In this document: piece after piece, positions 25,922-34,471 of the stretch | Layout of the letters: every line of letters starts with the position of its first letter | Numbering within the stretch: position 1 is the first letter of the stretch | Assembly (NCBI RefSeq): GCF_016654115.1 | Contig: NZ_JAEQAZ010000013.1 | Span: 1 to 64,000, forward strand | Direction of reading: 5' to 3' | DNA from: Streptomyces sp. MBT53 | Lineage (GTDB): Bacteria > Actinomycetota > Actinomycetes > Streptomycetales > Streptomycetaceae | Length of the DNA: 64,000 bases | Program-made: the position numbers and the translations under genes | The notes under the pieces: model-generated | Databases searched by the model: none | The model's input: the letters and a program-made list of their open reading frames with translations, nothing else | Told to the model about the DNA's origin: nothing

Positions 25922-26941
25922 TTAGTACTGCTCGGTCTCCACGAACCGCGTGTCCGCGTCGTTGGTGGCGAAGGTGTCGACCGCGGCGGTCGGGTCGAAT
26001 CCGGGCGGGCTGTCCTTCAGGCCCAGGCCCAGACCGGCCAGCTTCGCCTTGACCTCGTCGATGGACTTCGCACCGAAGTTGCGGATGTCCATCAGGTCGG
26101 CCTCGGAACGCGCCAGCAGCTCGCCCACGGAGTGGACGCCCTCGCGCTTGAGGCAGTTGTAGGAGCGGACGGTGAGTTCCAGCTCCTCGATCGGCAGGGC
26201 GAGGTCGGCGGCCAGGGCGGCGTCCGTGGGGGACGGACCCATGTCGATGCCCTCGGCGTCGATGTTCAGCTCGCGCGCGAGACCGAACAGCTCGACGAGG
26301 GTCTTGCCGGCCGACGCCATGGCGTCGCGGGGACGCATGGCCTGCTTGGTCTCGACGTCGACGATCAGCTTGTCGAAGTCGGTGCGCTGCTCGACACGGG
26401 TCGCCTCGACCTTGTAGGTGACCTTCAGCACCGGGCTGTAGATGGAGTCGACCGGAATCCGGCCGATCTCCTGGCCCACCTGCTTGTTCTGGACGGCCGA
26501 GACGTAGCCGCGACCGCGCTCGACGGTCAGCTCCATCTCCAGCTTGCCCTTGCCGTTGAGCGTGGCGAGAACGAGGTCGGGGTTGTGGACCTCGACACCG
26601 GCCGGGGGCGCGATGTCGGCGGCGGTGACCAGACCCGGACCCTGCTTGCGCAGGTACATCACCACGGGCTCGTCCTGCTCACTGCTGACGACGAGCTGCT
26701 TGATGTTGAGGATCAGGTCGGTGACGTCCTCCTTGACGCCCGGCACGGTGGTGAACTCGTGCAGGACACCGTCGATACGGATGGACGTGACCGCCGCACC
26801 CGGGATCGAGGAGAGGAGCGTACGGCGGAGGGAGTTGCCGAGGGTGTAGCCGAAGCCGGGCTCCAGCGGCTCGATCACGAACCGGGAACGGAACTCGTCG
26901 ACGACCTCTTCGGTCAGGGACGGACGCTGAGCAATGAGCAC
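25922..26941 (-). CDS. rpoA: DNA-directed RNA polymerase alpha subunit, stand-alone gene
   Basis: A complete 339-residue alpha subunit. GTG 26941 follows TGGAGG and gives [20 protein letters not shown]. The assembly domain is intact ([40 protein letters not shown]). The C-terminal domain keeps the DNA-contact residues of [13 protein letters not shown] (Arg265 equivalent) and [16 protein letters not shown]. The tail ends RFVETEQY. Normally Streptomyces rpoA lies between rpsD and rplQ in the ribosomal operon. Here it is flanked by tRNA-Leu and a secreted acylase, with its own leader and terminator, so it is likely a second copy. Nothing suggests loss of function. Confidence 0.96.
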   Translation of the reverse strand: MLIAQRPSLTEEVVDEFRSRFVIEPLEPGFGYTLGNSLRRTLLSSIPGAAVTSIRIDGVLHEFTTVPGVKEDVTDLILNIKQLVVSSEQDEPVVMYLRKQGPGLVTAADIAPPAGVEVHNPDLVLATLNGKGKLEMELTVERGRGYVSAVQNKQVGQEIGRIPVDSIYSPVLKVTYKVEATRVEQRTDFDKLIVDVETKQAMRPRDAMASAGKTLVELFGLARELNIDAEGIDMGPSPTDAALAADLALPIEELELTVRSYNCLKREGVHSVGELLARSEADLMDIRNFGAKSIDEVKAKLAGLGLGLKDSPPGFDPTAAVDTFATNDADTRFVETEQY

Positions 26942-27090
26942 GGGGTGTTGCCTCCATTTTCGGCGCCCACTATTTGACGCCGTAGACCTCAAGAAGGATA
27001 CGTCGACATCGCTTCAAACCTCGCCGGGGCTGCCCGGTAGGTGAGATGTCATCTGCGGGCCAACCGCACGACGGCCCTGGCAAGCAGAAA

Positions 27091-27109
27091 ACCCCACGTG
27101 AAGTGGGGT
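27091..27109 (-). terminator. Terminator of tRNA-Leu
   Basis: ACCCCAC / GTGGGGT, a 7-bp stem with a 5-nt loop, followed on the minus strand by TTTT. It starts 7 bp beyond the encoded CCA. Confidence 0.85.
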
Positions 27110-27118
27110 CTCCGCTGG

Positions 27119-27203
27119 TGTCCGAGGGGGGACTTGAACCCCCACGCCCGATAAAGGGCACTAGCACCTCAAGCTAGCGCGTCTGCCATTCCGCCACCCG
27201 GAC
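27119..27203 (-). tRNA. tRNA-Leu (anticodon GAG)
   Basis: An 85-nt class II tRNA. Acceptor arms GTCCGGG and CTCGGAC pair, with one G-T wobble. The anticodon stem CTAGC/GCTAG encloses the loop TTGAGGT, giving anticodon GAG, which reads CTC/CTT leucine codons. The variable arm pairs GCCC with GGGC, and the T loop is TTCAAGT. The CCA end is encoded (27116-27118). It has its own T-run terminator. tRNA genes are common integration targets; I did not find a displaced copy of its 3' end in the window. Confidence 0.95.
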
Positions 27204-27360
27204 TAGGTGTCTGCCGCCCGACCGGGGGTGTTCCCCGCGGCGACATGGACAACAATACCAAGCTTTCGCAGTGCCTTTCACCTGCATATCCGCCCCCGCG
27301 GGACCAGCCTCAGGAGGCCTGCCACCTGCGGGGACTCCACCACGACGGGTGAACGAACCG

Positions 27361-27825
27361 CTACGGACACGCGCCGGATTCCGGCACCCGCCCGTCGAGC
27401 ACCAGGGTCTGCAGCGCCCGTACGAGCGAGGCCGCCCCCGCCTCGTCCAGCGGAGCCAGAAATCGCCGTTCCGCCGCGCGACGGGCCCTCTCCGCCCGGC
27501 GCAGACAGTCCTGCCCCTCGGGCGTCAGTTCGACGATGTTCTTGCGGCGGTCCTGCGGGCTGCGCCGCCGCACCACCAGACCGTGGTCCTCGAGCCCGTC
27601 GATCAGCGACACCATCGTGGTGCGGTCGACACCGAGCCGCCCGGCGGCCTCGACCTGCGACAACGGCTCCCCCGCGGCAAGCACCACCAGCACGGCCAGC
27701 TCATGACCGTCGACACCGTGCGGGGCGAGCGCCTCGGCCGACGCCCTGGCCAGTTTCGCCTGGGCGTGCTTGAGGAGGTAGCCGAGCCGGGACTCCAGGG
27801 GGCTGGGTGACTGGTCGTTGGACAT
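27361..27825 (-). CDS. MarR-family regulator
   Basis: A 154-residue winged-helix repressor. The DNA-binding core is EPLSQVEAAGRLGVDRTTMV followed by the wing DGLEDHGLVVRRRSPQDRRK, with helices on both sides for dimerisation (LGYLLKHAQAKLARASAEAL; RRFLAPLDEAGAASLVRALQ). It is divergent from a flavin-dependent monooxygenase gene; the 73-bp intergenic holds an inverted repeat suitable as shared operator. MarR proteins of this arrangement usually respond to phenolic or electrophilic compounds. Effector unknown. Confidence 0.92.
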   Translation of the reverse strand: MSNDQSPSPLESRLGYLLKHAQAKLARASAEALAPHGVDGHELAVLVVLAAGEPLSQVEAAGRLGVDRTTMVSLIDGLEDHGLVVRRRSPQDRRKNIVELTPEGQDCLRRAERARRAAERRFLAPLDEAGAASLVRALQTLVLDGRVPESGACP

Positions 27826-27860
27826 TCCCCGACTGTATCCCGATATGAATCCCCGCTCTG

Positions 27861-27881
27861 ATCGTCAGCAGGGCTGATGAT
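27861..27881. promoter_or_regulatory. Likely MarR operator
   Basis: ATCGTCAGC-AGG-GCTGATGAT, 9-base arms with one mismatch and a 3-base centre, between the divergent MarR and LLM oxidoreductase genes and 18 bp before the latter start. Confidence 0.6.
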
Positions 27882-27898
27882 TGAGTAGACTGACGGTC

Positions 27899-28846
27899 AT
27901 GACGGACGAGACCACTGTGCGCTTCGGGATCAAGACCACACCCATGCATGTGTCGTACGAGAACATCCGCCGGGTGTGGCTGGAGGCGGACGCCGTTCCG
28001 GAGATCGCGGACGCCTGGCTGTGGGACCACCTGCTGCCGGTCGCCGGGCCTGCGGACGGACAGATACACGAAGGGTGGACGCTGCTCAGCGCGCTCGCCG
28101 CCCAGACGGAGCGGCTGCGGCTCGGCCTCCTCGTCACCAGCAATCGCCTCCGCCCGCCGGCCCTGCTCGGCAAGATGGCGTCGACCGTTGACGTGATCTC
28201 GGGCGGACGCCTCGTGCTCGGTCTGGGAGTCGGCGGCACGCGGCAGCCGGCCGGCGCCGGGGGAATCCCGGGTGCCAATCCGGCGATCGCGGAGTACGCG
28301 GCCTACGGCCTCTCGCTCGTTCCGCCGGGCGAGGGCATCGAGCGGCTCGCTGAGACGGTCGCGATCCTGAAGGGGATGTGGACCCGGGACGTCTTCGACT
28401 TCGAGGGCCGCCACTACCGGCTCCGGGGTACGCGGTGCGAACCCAAGCCCGTGCAACGGCCCGGTCCCCCGCTGCTGATCGGCGGCTGGGGCACCCGCCT
28501 GCTGCGGCTGGTCGCCGAGCACGCCGACATCTGGAACGTTCCAGGGCCGCCGCACAACACCGTCGAGTACGTCGCCGAGCGCTCCCGCGTCCTCGACGCG
28601 CACTGCGCCGAGTTGGGCCGCGACCCGGCCGACATCGAACGTTCGGTGCAGGTCCTGGTGTCGTACGACGAGCCGGACACGACCCGCGAGACGGTCGGTC
28701 GGCTCGTCGACGCCGGGATGAACCACATCGTGCTGAGCCTGCCGCGCCCCTATCCGCGGGGCGTGGCCCGCTGGCTGGCCGACGAGATCATCGCCGGACG
28801 GCACTCGAGGGACGCGAGTGCCGCCCGGCCGGGGATCACCGCGTGA
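27899..28846 (+). CDS. LLM-class flavin-dependent oxidoreductase
   Basis: A 315-residue luciferase-like monooxygenase. The TIM-barrel features are VRFGIKTTPMHVSYENI, ADAWLWDHLLPVAGPADGQI, LGLLVTSNRLRPPALLGKMA, STVDVISGGRLVLGLGVG and KPVQRPGPPLLIGGWGTRLL. These proteins use reduced FMN or F420; which one cannot be told here. ATG 27899 is preferred over TTG 27881, which overlaps the operator. It is divergent from the MarR regulator. CTGGAACGTTCCAG, a perfect 14-base palindrome, lies inside the gene (28531-28544). The 3' end contains a hairpin. Confidence 0.88.
   Translation: MTDETTVRFGIKTTPMHVSYENIRRVWLEADAVPEIADAWLWDHLLPVAGPADGQIHEGWTLLSALAAQTERLRLGLLVTSNRLRPPALLGKMASTVDVISGGRLVLGLGVGGTRQPAGAGGIPGANPAIAEYAAYGLSLVPPGEGIERLAETVAILKGMWTRDVFDFEGRHYRLRGTRCEPKPVQRPGPPLLIGGWGTRLLRLVAEHADIWNVPGPPHNTVEYVAERSRVLDAHCAELGRDPADIERSVQVLVSYDEPDTTRETVGRLVDAGMNHIVLSLPRPYPRGVARWLADEIIAGRHSRDASAARPGITA
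28799..28823 (+). terminator. Hairpin inside the 3' end of the LLM gene
   Basis: CGGCACTCG / CGAGTGCCG, a 9-bp perfect stem with a 7-nt loop, 24 bp before the stop codon. It may contribute to termination between these converging genes. Confidence 0.45.
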
Positions 28847-28856
28847 GCCGGCGAGC

Positions 28857-28896
28857 GCCGGTCACGGCATGAACCGACACCTGCCGGTCACGGCAT
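28857..28896. repeat. 14-bp direct repeat at the aldehyde dehydrogenase gene end
   Basis: GCCGGTCACGGCAT occurs at 28857-28870 and 28883-28896 (26-bp period). The second copy includes the stop codon and last residues of the dehydrogenase, so the first looks like a duplicated gene end. Confidence 0.7.
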
Positions 28897-30462
28897 CAGC
28901 TGGTACTCCGGGAAGTTGCCCGGCAGCCGCTCCCCCACCGGTCCGTGCGTCACCGCCCGGATGAGGAGTTCACCGCCGACGAAGGCACCGCGCCAGGAGG
29001 CACCGAACCCGCCGAACAACTCGTCGCGGTCACCGCGCGAACGCGGCTTGCCGTGTCCGACCTTGAACGCCCTTATCTGCGGGGCCAGTCGGTCGTAGGT
29101 CGCACGGTCGTCGGTGGACAGGGTGGCGACCAGCGCTCCGTTGGACGCGTTCATCGCGGCCAACAGCTCCGCCTCGGTGTCGACCAGGACGATGGTGTCG
29201 ACCGGTCCGAACGGCTCCGCGTGGTGCAGCGGGGACGACGGTGGCGGGTTGAGGAGGGTGACAGGGCGGACGTACGCCGAAGTGTCCTGCCCTGGAAGGA
29301 AGTTGGCCTCGGACAGCTTGCCGCGGTGCAGCGGTACGGCGCCGCGGTCGATCGCCTCGGCCACCTGGTCGTGGAGTTCCTTGGCCTTGGCCGCGTTGAT
29401 CACCGGGCCGAAGTCGAGCTCGGGGTAGGGGTCTTCGGCGTGCTGGACGGCAAGAGGGTGGCCTACGCGCAGAGTTCGGACCGCGGGAAGGTAGGCGGTG
29501 AGGAACTCGTCGAACAGCTCGCGCTGGACGACGAAGCGCGGATACGCGGTGCAGCGCTGTTTGCCGTAGTCGAAGAGCTTGGGGATGACGGCGGTGAGGG
29601 TGTCCCAGTCCGTGTGGTTCCAGATGCCCCAGGTGTTGAGTCCTTCCTGCTCCAGTACGTGCCGTTTGCCGAGGTCGGCGACGGCCGTGGCCACCGCCGC
29701 CCCGGTGTCGCGCCCGCCGACGAAGGAGACACAGCCGATCTCGGGCGCCCGGACCAGCGCCTCGGACAGTTCGCCTCCGCTGCCGCTGACGAGGGTGACG
29801 GGGATGCCCTCGCGGGCGGCGACCGCGCAGGCCAGGGTGAGGCAGGCGACGCCGCCGTCGGTCGGGGTCTTGGCGATGACCGCGTTGCCCGCCAGCGCCT
29901 GGACGAGCATGGCGTGGACGAGCACGCTCATCGGGTAGTTCCAGCTCGCGATGTTCGACACCGGGCCGTCGAGCGGAGTGCGGCCGGCGAGCATCGGTTC
30001 GATGCCGTCGACGTACCAGCGCACACCGTCGATGGACCGGTCCACGTCCGCCTGCGCGAGTCGCCAGGGTTTGCCGATCTCCCAGACCAGCAGCAGCGCG
30101 AGGAGTTCGCGGTGCTCGGTGAGAGCGTCGAGCGTGGCGGCGACGCGGGCCCGCCGTTCGTCGAGCGGGACGTGCCGCCAGGCCCGGTGCTGGTCGAGGG
30201 AGGCGCGAACGGCCTGGTGGGCGGTGGACCGGTCCAGCCGGGGCGGTCCGGCGATGGGACCGCCGTCGACGGGGGTGGTGGCGGGCAGGGCCCGGCCGTC
30301 CCGCTGCCAGGCGGCGTTCCAGAGGTTGAGGACACGGTCGTCCTGGAACGCCTCGGGCGCGACGGCGAGACAACGCCGCCAGGCGTCATTCCAGGACGTG
30401 CCCGCCTTGAGGGTCGGGGGGCGATGGACGGGAGTGGAACCGGGGGTGAGGGTTGATGCCAT
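28888..30462 (-). CDS. Aldehyde dehydrogenase family protein, oxalate-island member
   Basis: A 524-residue NAD(P)-dependent dehydrogenase. NIASWNYPMSVLVHAMLVQA supplies the Asn, GCVSFVGGRDTG is the nucleotide-binding turn, and DYGKQRCTAYPRFVV holds the catalytic Cys. The usual ELGG glutamate loop reads LEQEGLN, so general-base chemistry may differ; many CoA-acylating members also lack that Glu. A role in converting an aldehyde such as glyoxylate to its acid or CoA ester fits the neighbouring frc and ketopantoate-reductase-like genes but is inferred. TGGACCGGTCCA occurs twice inside the gene (30033, 30225). It follows sucC-sucD on the same strand after a 118-bp gap. Confidence 0.82.
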   Translation of the reverse strand: MASTLTPGSTPVHRPPTLKAGTSWNDAWRRCLAVAPEAFQDDRVLNLWNAAWQRDGRALPATTPVDGGPIAGPPRLDRSTAHQAVRASLDQHRAWRHVPLDERRARVAATLDALTEHRELLALLLVWEIGKPWRLAQADVDRSIDGVRWYVDGIEPMLAGRTPLDGPVSNIASWNYPMSVLVHAMLVQALAGNAVIAKTPTDGGVACLTLACAVAAREGIPVTLVSGSGGELSEALVRAPEIGCVSFVGGRDTGAAVATAVADLGKRHVLEQEGLNTWGIWNHTDWDTLTAVIPKLFDYGKQRCTAYPRFVVQRELFDEFLTAYLPAVRTLRVGHPLAVQHAEDPYPELDFGPVINAAKAKELHDQVAEAIDRGAVPLHRGKLSEANFLPGQDTSAYVRPVTLLNPPPSSPLHHAEPFGPVDTIVLVDTEAELLAAMNASNGALVATLSTDDRATYDRLAPQIRAFKVGHGKPRSRGDRDELFGGFGASWRGAFVGGELLIRAVTHGPVGERLPGNFPEYQLMP

Positions 30463-30549
30463 GCTTCTGCTCCGCTCTCGGTGCACAGTCGGGGCGGGGT
30501 GAGGCAGGAACGGTCCTCCGCACGAACCGTCGTACAGATGAAGCTAGTT

Positions 30550-30579
30550 GCGCTCCAAGGAGCGCGACAGTGACGTCAC
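30550..30579. promoter_or_regulatory. Two palindromes before the aldehyde dehydrogenase gene
   Basis: GCGCTCC-AA-GGAGCGC (30550-30565) and GTGACGTCAC (30570-30579) lie between the sucD stop and the dehydrogenase start. They may be operators of the dehydrogenase promoter; the first could alternatively stop sucCD transcripts. Confidence 0.45.
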
Positions 30580-30580
30580 C

Positions 30581-31492
30581 TCAACTATGAGTGACATCAC
30601 GCGCCGCCTCCCGCACCCCCTCCAGGCGGCCCAGGACCAGCCGGGCGGTCTCCGTCGGCGTATGCCCGACCCTGACTCCCACGGCCTCCAGCGCCTCCTT
30701 CTTCGCCGCCGCCGTGCCGGAGGAGCCGGACACGATGGCGCCGGCGTGGCCCATCGTCCGGCCCTCGGGCGCGGTGAAACCGGCGATGTAGCCGACCACC
30801 GGCTTGGTGACGTGGTCGCGGATGTACGCGGCCGCTCGTTCCTCCGCGTCGCCGCCGATCTCCCCGATGAGCACGACGAGTTCGGTGTCGGGGTCGTCCT
30901 GGAACGCGGCGAGGCAGTCGATGTGGCTCGTGCCCACGACGGGGTCGCCGCCGATGCCGACGCAGGTCGAGAAGCCGATGTCCCGCAGCTCGTACATGAG
31001 TTGGTAGGTGAGCGTGCCGGACTTGGAGACCAGGCCGATGCGGCCCGGCTTGGTGATGTCGGCGGGGATGATGCCCGCGTTGGCCTGGCCGGGGGTGATC
31101 AGGCCGGGGCAGTTGGGGCCGATGATCCGGGTGCCCTTCGACCTGGCGTAGGCCGTGAAGGCGACCGAGTCGTGGACGGGGATGCCCTCGGTGATGACGA
31201 CGGCGAGGCCGATGCCCGCGTCGGCGGCCTCGGTCACGGCGGCCTTGGCGAAGGCGGGCGGCACGAACACGACGGTGACATCGGCTCCCGTCGACCGCAT
31301 ACCGTCGGCGACCGACCCGAAGACAGGGACGGCGCGGTCGTCGAAATCGACGGAGCGGCCCGCCTTGCGCGGGTTGACGCCGCCGACGACGTTCGTGCCG
31401 GCGGCGAGCATCCGGCGGGTGTGCTTCATGCCCTCCCCGCCGGTCATGCCCTGGACGAGAACCTTGCTCTCCTTGGTGAGGTAGATCGCCAT
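30581..31492 (-). CDS. sucD: Succinyl-CoA synthetase alpha subunit-like
   Basis: A 303-residue CoA-ligase alpha subunit: CoA-binding Rossmann part [40 protein letters not shown] and the phospho-histidine in [18 protein letters not shown] (GHAGAI). It pairs with the beta subunit gene 11 bp upstream. In this context it may be a paralogue of the TCA-cycle enzyme serving CoA-ester exchange (for example supply of succinyl-CoA as a CoA donor) rather than the housekeeping copy. Enzyme class is secure; the physiological acid is not. Confidence 0.9.
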   Translation of the reverse strand: MAIYLTKESKVLVQGMTGGEGMKHTRRMLAAGTNVVGGVNPRKAGRSVDFDDRAVPVFGSVADGMRSTGADVTVVFVPPAFAKAAVTEAADAGIGLAVVITEGIPVHDSVAFTAYARSKGTRIIGPNCPGLITPGQANAGIIPADITKPGRIGLVSKSGTLTYQLMYELRDIGFSTCVGIGGDPVVGTSHIDCLAAFQDDPDTELVVLIGEIGGDAEERAAAYIRDHVTKPVVGYIAGFTAPEGRTMGHAGAIVSGSSGTAAAKKEALEAVGVRVGHTPTETARLVLGRLEGVREAARDVTHS

Positions 31493-31503
31493 GTCCCTGC
31501 TCC

Positions 31504-32634
31504 TCAGCGTGCGTTGGCGAGGTCGGCGGCGCGGCGGGCGGCGCCGTCCATGGTGGTGGCCTGCTGGACCAGTGGATGCGCGTGCCCGTCGAGAATCGCC
31601 CGGCCGCGGGCCGCGTTGTTTCCGTCCAGCCGGACGACCAGCGGCTTGGTCAACCGGACGGTTTCCAGGGCCCGCACGATGCCGTCGGCCACCGCGTCGC
31701 ATGCGGTGATCCCGCCGAAGACGTTGACGAAGACCGACTTCACGGCCGGGTCGGAGAGGATGACGGAGAGTCCGTCGGCCATGATCTGGGCCGAGGCCCC
31801 GCCCCCGATGTCGAGGAAGTTGGCGGGGCGGGCACCGCATCCGGCGACCACGTCGAGCGTCGACATGACCAGGCCCGCGCCATTGCCGATGATGCCGACC
31901 TCGCCGTCGAGCTTGACGTAGTTGAGCCCCTTCGCGGCTGCCGCGGCCTCCAGCGGATCGTCGTGCGTAGCGCCCTCGGCTCCCCAACGGACCTGCCGGA
32001 AGCGGGCGTTGTCGTCGAGGGTGACCTTGCCGTCGAGGGCGAGGATCTGCCCCTGCCGGGTGCGCACGAGCGGGTTGACCTCGACGAGGACGGCGTCCTC
32101 GCGGACCAGCACCTCCCACAGTCGCACGAGGACGTCGACCGTCTGCGGCGGCAGCCCGGCCGCCCCCGCGATCTCGGCCGCCTTCGCCGAGGTGACGCCC
32201 TCGGCCGGGTCGATGTGCATACGGGCGACCGCATCCGGTCGACGGGCGGCGATCTCCTCGATCTCCATACCGCCCTCCGCGGAGGCGATCGCGAGGAAGC
32301 GGCCGGCCGCGCGGTCGAGGACGTAGGAGACGTAGAACTCGCTCTCGATGACGACGGGTTGGGCCAGCATCACCGTGCCGACCGTGTGGCCCTTGATGTC
32401 CATGCCGAGGATCTGCCGTGCGGTCAGCTCGGCGGCGGCCGGGTCGGCGGCGAACTTCACCCCGCCCGCTTTACCCCGTCCACCGGTCTTCACCTGGGCT
32501 TTCACCACCACCCGGCCGCCCAGCCGGCGGGCGATCCCGCGTGCCTCCTTGGACGAGGTGGTGACCTCGGCCCGGGGCACCAAGATGCCGTGTTCCTCGA
32601 AGAGTTCCCTTGCCTGGTGCTCGTACAGGTCCAT
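31504..32634 (-). CDS. sucC: Succinyl-CoA synthetase beta subunit-like
   Basis: A 376-residue ATP-grasp subunit starting [36 protein letters not shown] is the nucleotide-binding stretch, [20 protein letters not shown] the Mg2+ site, and [19 protein letters not shown] the C-terminal ligase motif. ATG 32634 is chosen over GTG 32646 because GGGAG lies just upstream of it. It heads a leftward unit sucC-sucD and faces oxc across a 143-bp shared promoter that carries an inverted repeat. The nucleotide (ADP or GDP) cannot be told. Confidence 0.9.
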   Translation of the reverse strand: MDLYEHQARELFEEHGILVPRAEVTTSSKEARGIARRLGGRVVVKAQVKTGGRGKAGGVKFAADPAAAELTARQILGMDIKGHTVGTVMLAQPVVIESEFYVSYVLDRAAGRFLAIASAEGGMEIEEIAARRPDAVARMHIDPAEGVTSAKAAEIAGAAGLPPQTVDVLVRLWEVLVREDAVLVEVNPLVRTRQGQILALDGKVTLDDNARFRQVRWGAEGATHDDPLEAAAAAKGLNYVKLDGEVGIIGNGAGLVMSTLDVVAGCGARPANFLDIGGGASAQIMADGLSVILSDPAVKSVFVNVFGGITACDAVADGIVRALETVRLTKPLVVRLDGNNAARGRAILDGHAHPLVQQATTMDGAARRAADLANAR

Positions 32635-32703
32635 CTCGGCTCCCACTTAAAAGTGCCGCACGCCCCCTGGACACCACCCACTGGATGCGGGATAACAAGC
32701 TTC

Positions 32704-32730
32704 ATACAGTATTCGTCGACTGTATGCAAT
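32704..32730. promoter_or_regulatory. Candidate GntR operator in the sucC/oxc divergent promoter
   Basis: ATACAGT (32704-32710) and ACTGTAT (32719-32725) form a perfect 7-base inverted repeat around an 8-base spacer. The right arm extends to ACTGTATGCAAT, which resembles ACTGTAGACAAT before the ketopantoate-reductase-like gene (46250). It lies 48 bp before oxc. Confidence 0.6.
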
Positions 32731-32777
32731 GTACCGCGAGAGCTTCCCAACCCCCTACGAAGGGACAGGACTTCGCC

Positions 32778-34460
32778 ATGCCCGACGACACCCAGGACGT
32801 GATTTCCGGTGGTCATCTCGTCGCCAAAGCCCTGAAGGCCGAGGGGGTCGACCGCATCTACACGCTGTGCGGCGGCCACATCATCGACATCTACGACGGC
32901 TGCGTCGACGAGGGCATAGAAGTCGTCGACGTACGCCACGAACAGGTGGCAGCCCACGCGGCGGACGGCTACGCACGCATCACCGGCAGGCCCGGGTGCG
33001 CGGTCGTCACCGCGGGTCCCGGTACGACCGACGCCGTCACCGGTGTCGCCAACGCCTTCCGCGCGGAGTCCCCGATGCTGCTGATCGGCGGCCAAGGGGC
33101 GCTCACCCAGCACAAGATGGGGTCCCTGCAGGACCTGCCGCACGTCGACATGATGACGCCGATCACCAAGTTCGCGGCGACCGTGCCGGACACGGCACGC
33201 GCCGCCGACATGGTGTCGATGGCGTTCCGCGAGTGCTACCACGGCGCGCCCGGCCCCTCCTTCCTGGAGATCCCGCGCGACGTCCTCGACGCCAAGGTGC
33301 CGGTGAGCAAGGCGCGGGTGCCCAAGGCCGCCGCCTACCGCGCCTCGACCCGCTCCGCCGGCGACCCCGAGGCGATCGAGAAGCTCGCCGACCTGCTGGT
33401 CCACGCCGAGAAGCCGGCGATCCTGTTGGGCAGCCAGGTGTGGACAACTCGCGGCACCGAGGCGGCCATCGACCTCGTCCGCACGCTCAACATCCCCGCG
33501 TACATGAACGGCGCGGGCCGCGGCACCCTCCCGCCCGGCGACCCGCACCACTTCCAGCTCTCGCGCCGCTACGCCTTCTCCCACGCCGACGTCATCGTCA
33601 TCGTCGGCACGCCCTTCGACTTCCGCATGGGCTACGGCAAGCGCCTCTCCCCCGACGCGACCGTCGTGCAGATCGACCTCGACTACCGCACCGTCGGCAA
33701 GAACCGCGACATCGATCTCGGGATCGTCGGCGACGCGGGGCTCGTGCTGAAGTCGGTCACCGAGGCCGCTTCGGGACGTCTCAACGGCGGTGCGTCCAGG
33801 CGCAAGGAGTGGCTCGACGAGTTGCGCGCCGTGGAACAGGCCGCGATCGAGAAGCGGTTGCCGAGCCTCAAGTCGGACGCCTCGCCGATCCATCCGTACC
33901 GTCTGGTCAGCGAGATCAACGACTTCCTCACCGAGGACTCCATCTACATCGGCGACGGCGGCGACATCGTCACCTTCTCCGGGCAGGTCGTGCAGCCCAA
34001 GTCGCCCGGCCACTGGATGGATCCGGGCCCACTGGGCACCCTCGGCGTCGGCGTCCCCTTCGTGCTCGCGGCAAAGCAGGCGCGGCCGGACAAGGAGGTC
34101 GTCGCGCTGTTCGGCGACGGCGCGTTCTCCCTCACCGGCTGGGACTTCGAGACCCTCGTCCGCTACGACCTCCCGTTCGTCGGCATCGTCGGCAACAACT
34201 CCTCGATGAACCAGATCCGTTACGGCCAGGCCGCCAAGTACGGCCTGGAGCGCGAGCGGGTCGGCAACACCCTCGGCGACGTCCACTACGACAAGTTCGC
34301 CCAGATGCTGGGCGGTTACGGCGAGGAGGTCCGCGACCCCGCCGACATCGGCCCCGCGCTCCAGCGCGCCCGCGAGTCGGGCAAACCGTCGCTGATCAAC
34401 GTCTGGGTCGACCCGGACGCGTACGCCCCCGGAACCATGAACCAGACGATGTACAAGTGA
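32778..34460 (+). CDS. oxc: ThDP-dependent oxalyl-CoA decarboxylase / 2-hydroxyacyl-CoA lyase-like enzyme
   Basis: A 560-residue ThDP enzyme. The cofactor glutamate is in VVDVRHEQVAAHAADGYA; the ThDP/Mg motif is VVALFGDGAFSLTGWDFETL ending VGNNSS. It sits 11 bp upstream of a convincing frc, which argues for oxalyl-CoA decarboxylase (oxalyl-CoA to formyl-CoA + CO2). However, residues known in Oxalobacter Oxc differ: the Tyr120-Glu121 pair is not visible (MGSLQDLPHVDMM instead), NNGGIY is NNSSMN, and the C-terminal SGR lid is absent. MGSLQDLPHVDMMTPITKFA resembles 2-hydroxyacyl-CoA lyase. It may therefore be a distinct branch. ATG 32778 follows AGGGACAGGA. Confidence 0.7.
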   Translation: MPDDTQDVISGGHLVAKALKAEGVDRIYTLCGGHIIDIYDGCVDEGIEVVDVRHEQVAAHAADGYARITGRPGCAVVTAGPGTTDAVTGVANAFRAESPMLLIGGQGALTQHKMGSLQDLPHVDMMTPITKFAATVPDTARAADMVSMAFRECYHGAPGPSFLEIPRDVLDAKVPVSKARVPKAAAYRASTRSAGDPEAIEKLADLLVHAEKPAILLGSQVWTTRGTEAAIDLVRTLNIPAYMNGAGRGTLPPGDPHHFQLSRRYAFSHADVIVIVGTPFDFRMGYGKRLSPDATVVQIDLDYRTVGKNRDIDLGIVGDAGLVLKSVTEAASGRLNGGASRRKEWLDELRAVEQAAIEKRLPSLKSDASPIHPYRLVSEINDFLTEDSIYIGDGGDIVTFSGQVVQPKSPGHWMDPGPLGTLGVGVPFVLAAKQARPDKEVVALFGDGAFSLTGWDFETLVRYDLPFVGIVGNNSSMNQIRYGQAAKYGLERERVGNTLGDVHYDKFAQMLGGYGEEVRDPADIGPALQRARESGKPSLINVWVDPDAYAPGTMNQTMYK

Positions 34461-34471
34461 GGTGAACGGCC

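Noticed and set aside
27116..27203. tRNA-Leu as an attachment site of an integrated element covering the oxalate island
   Set aside because: No integrase, no excisionase and no second copy of the tRNA 3' end seen in the window; only proximity supports it.
28531..28544. CTGGAACGTTCCAG as a local operator of the LLM gene
   Set aside because: It is deep inside the coding region; kept only as one of the dispersed word occurrences.
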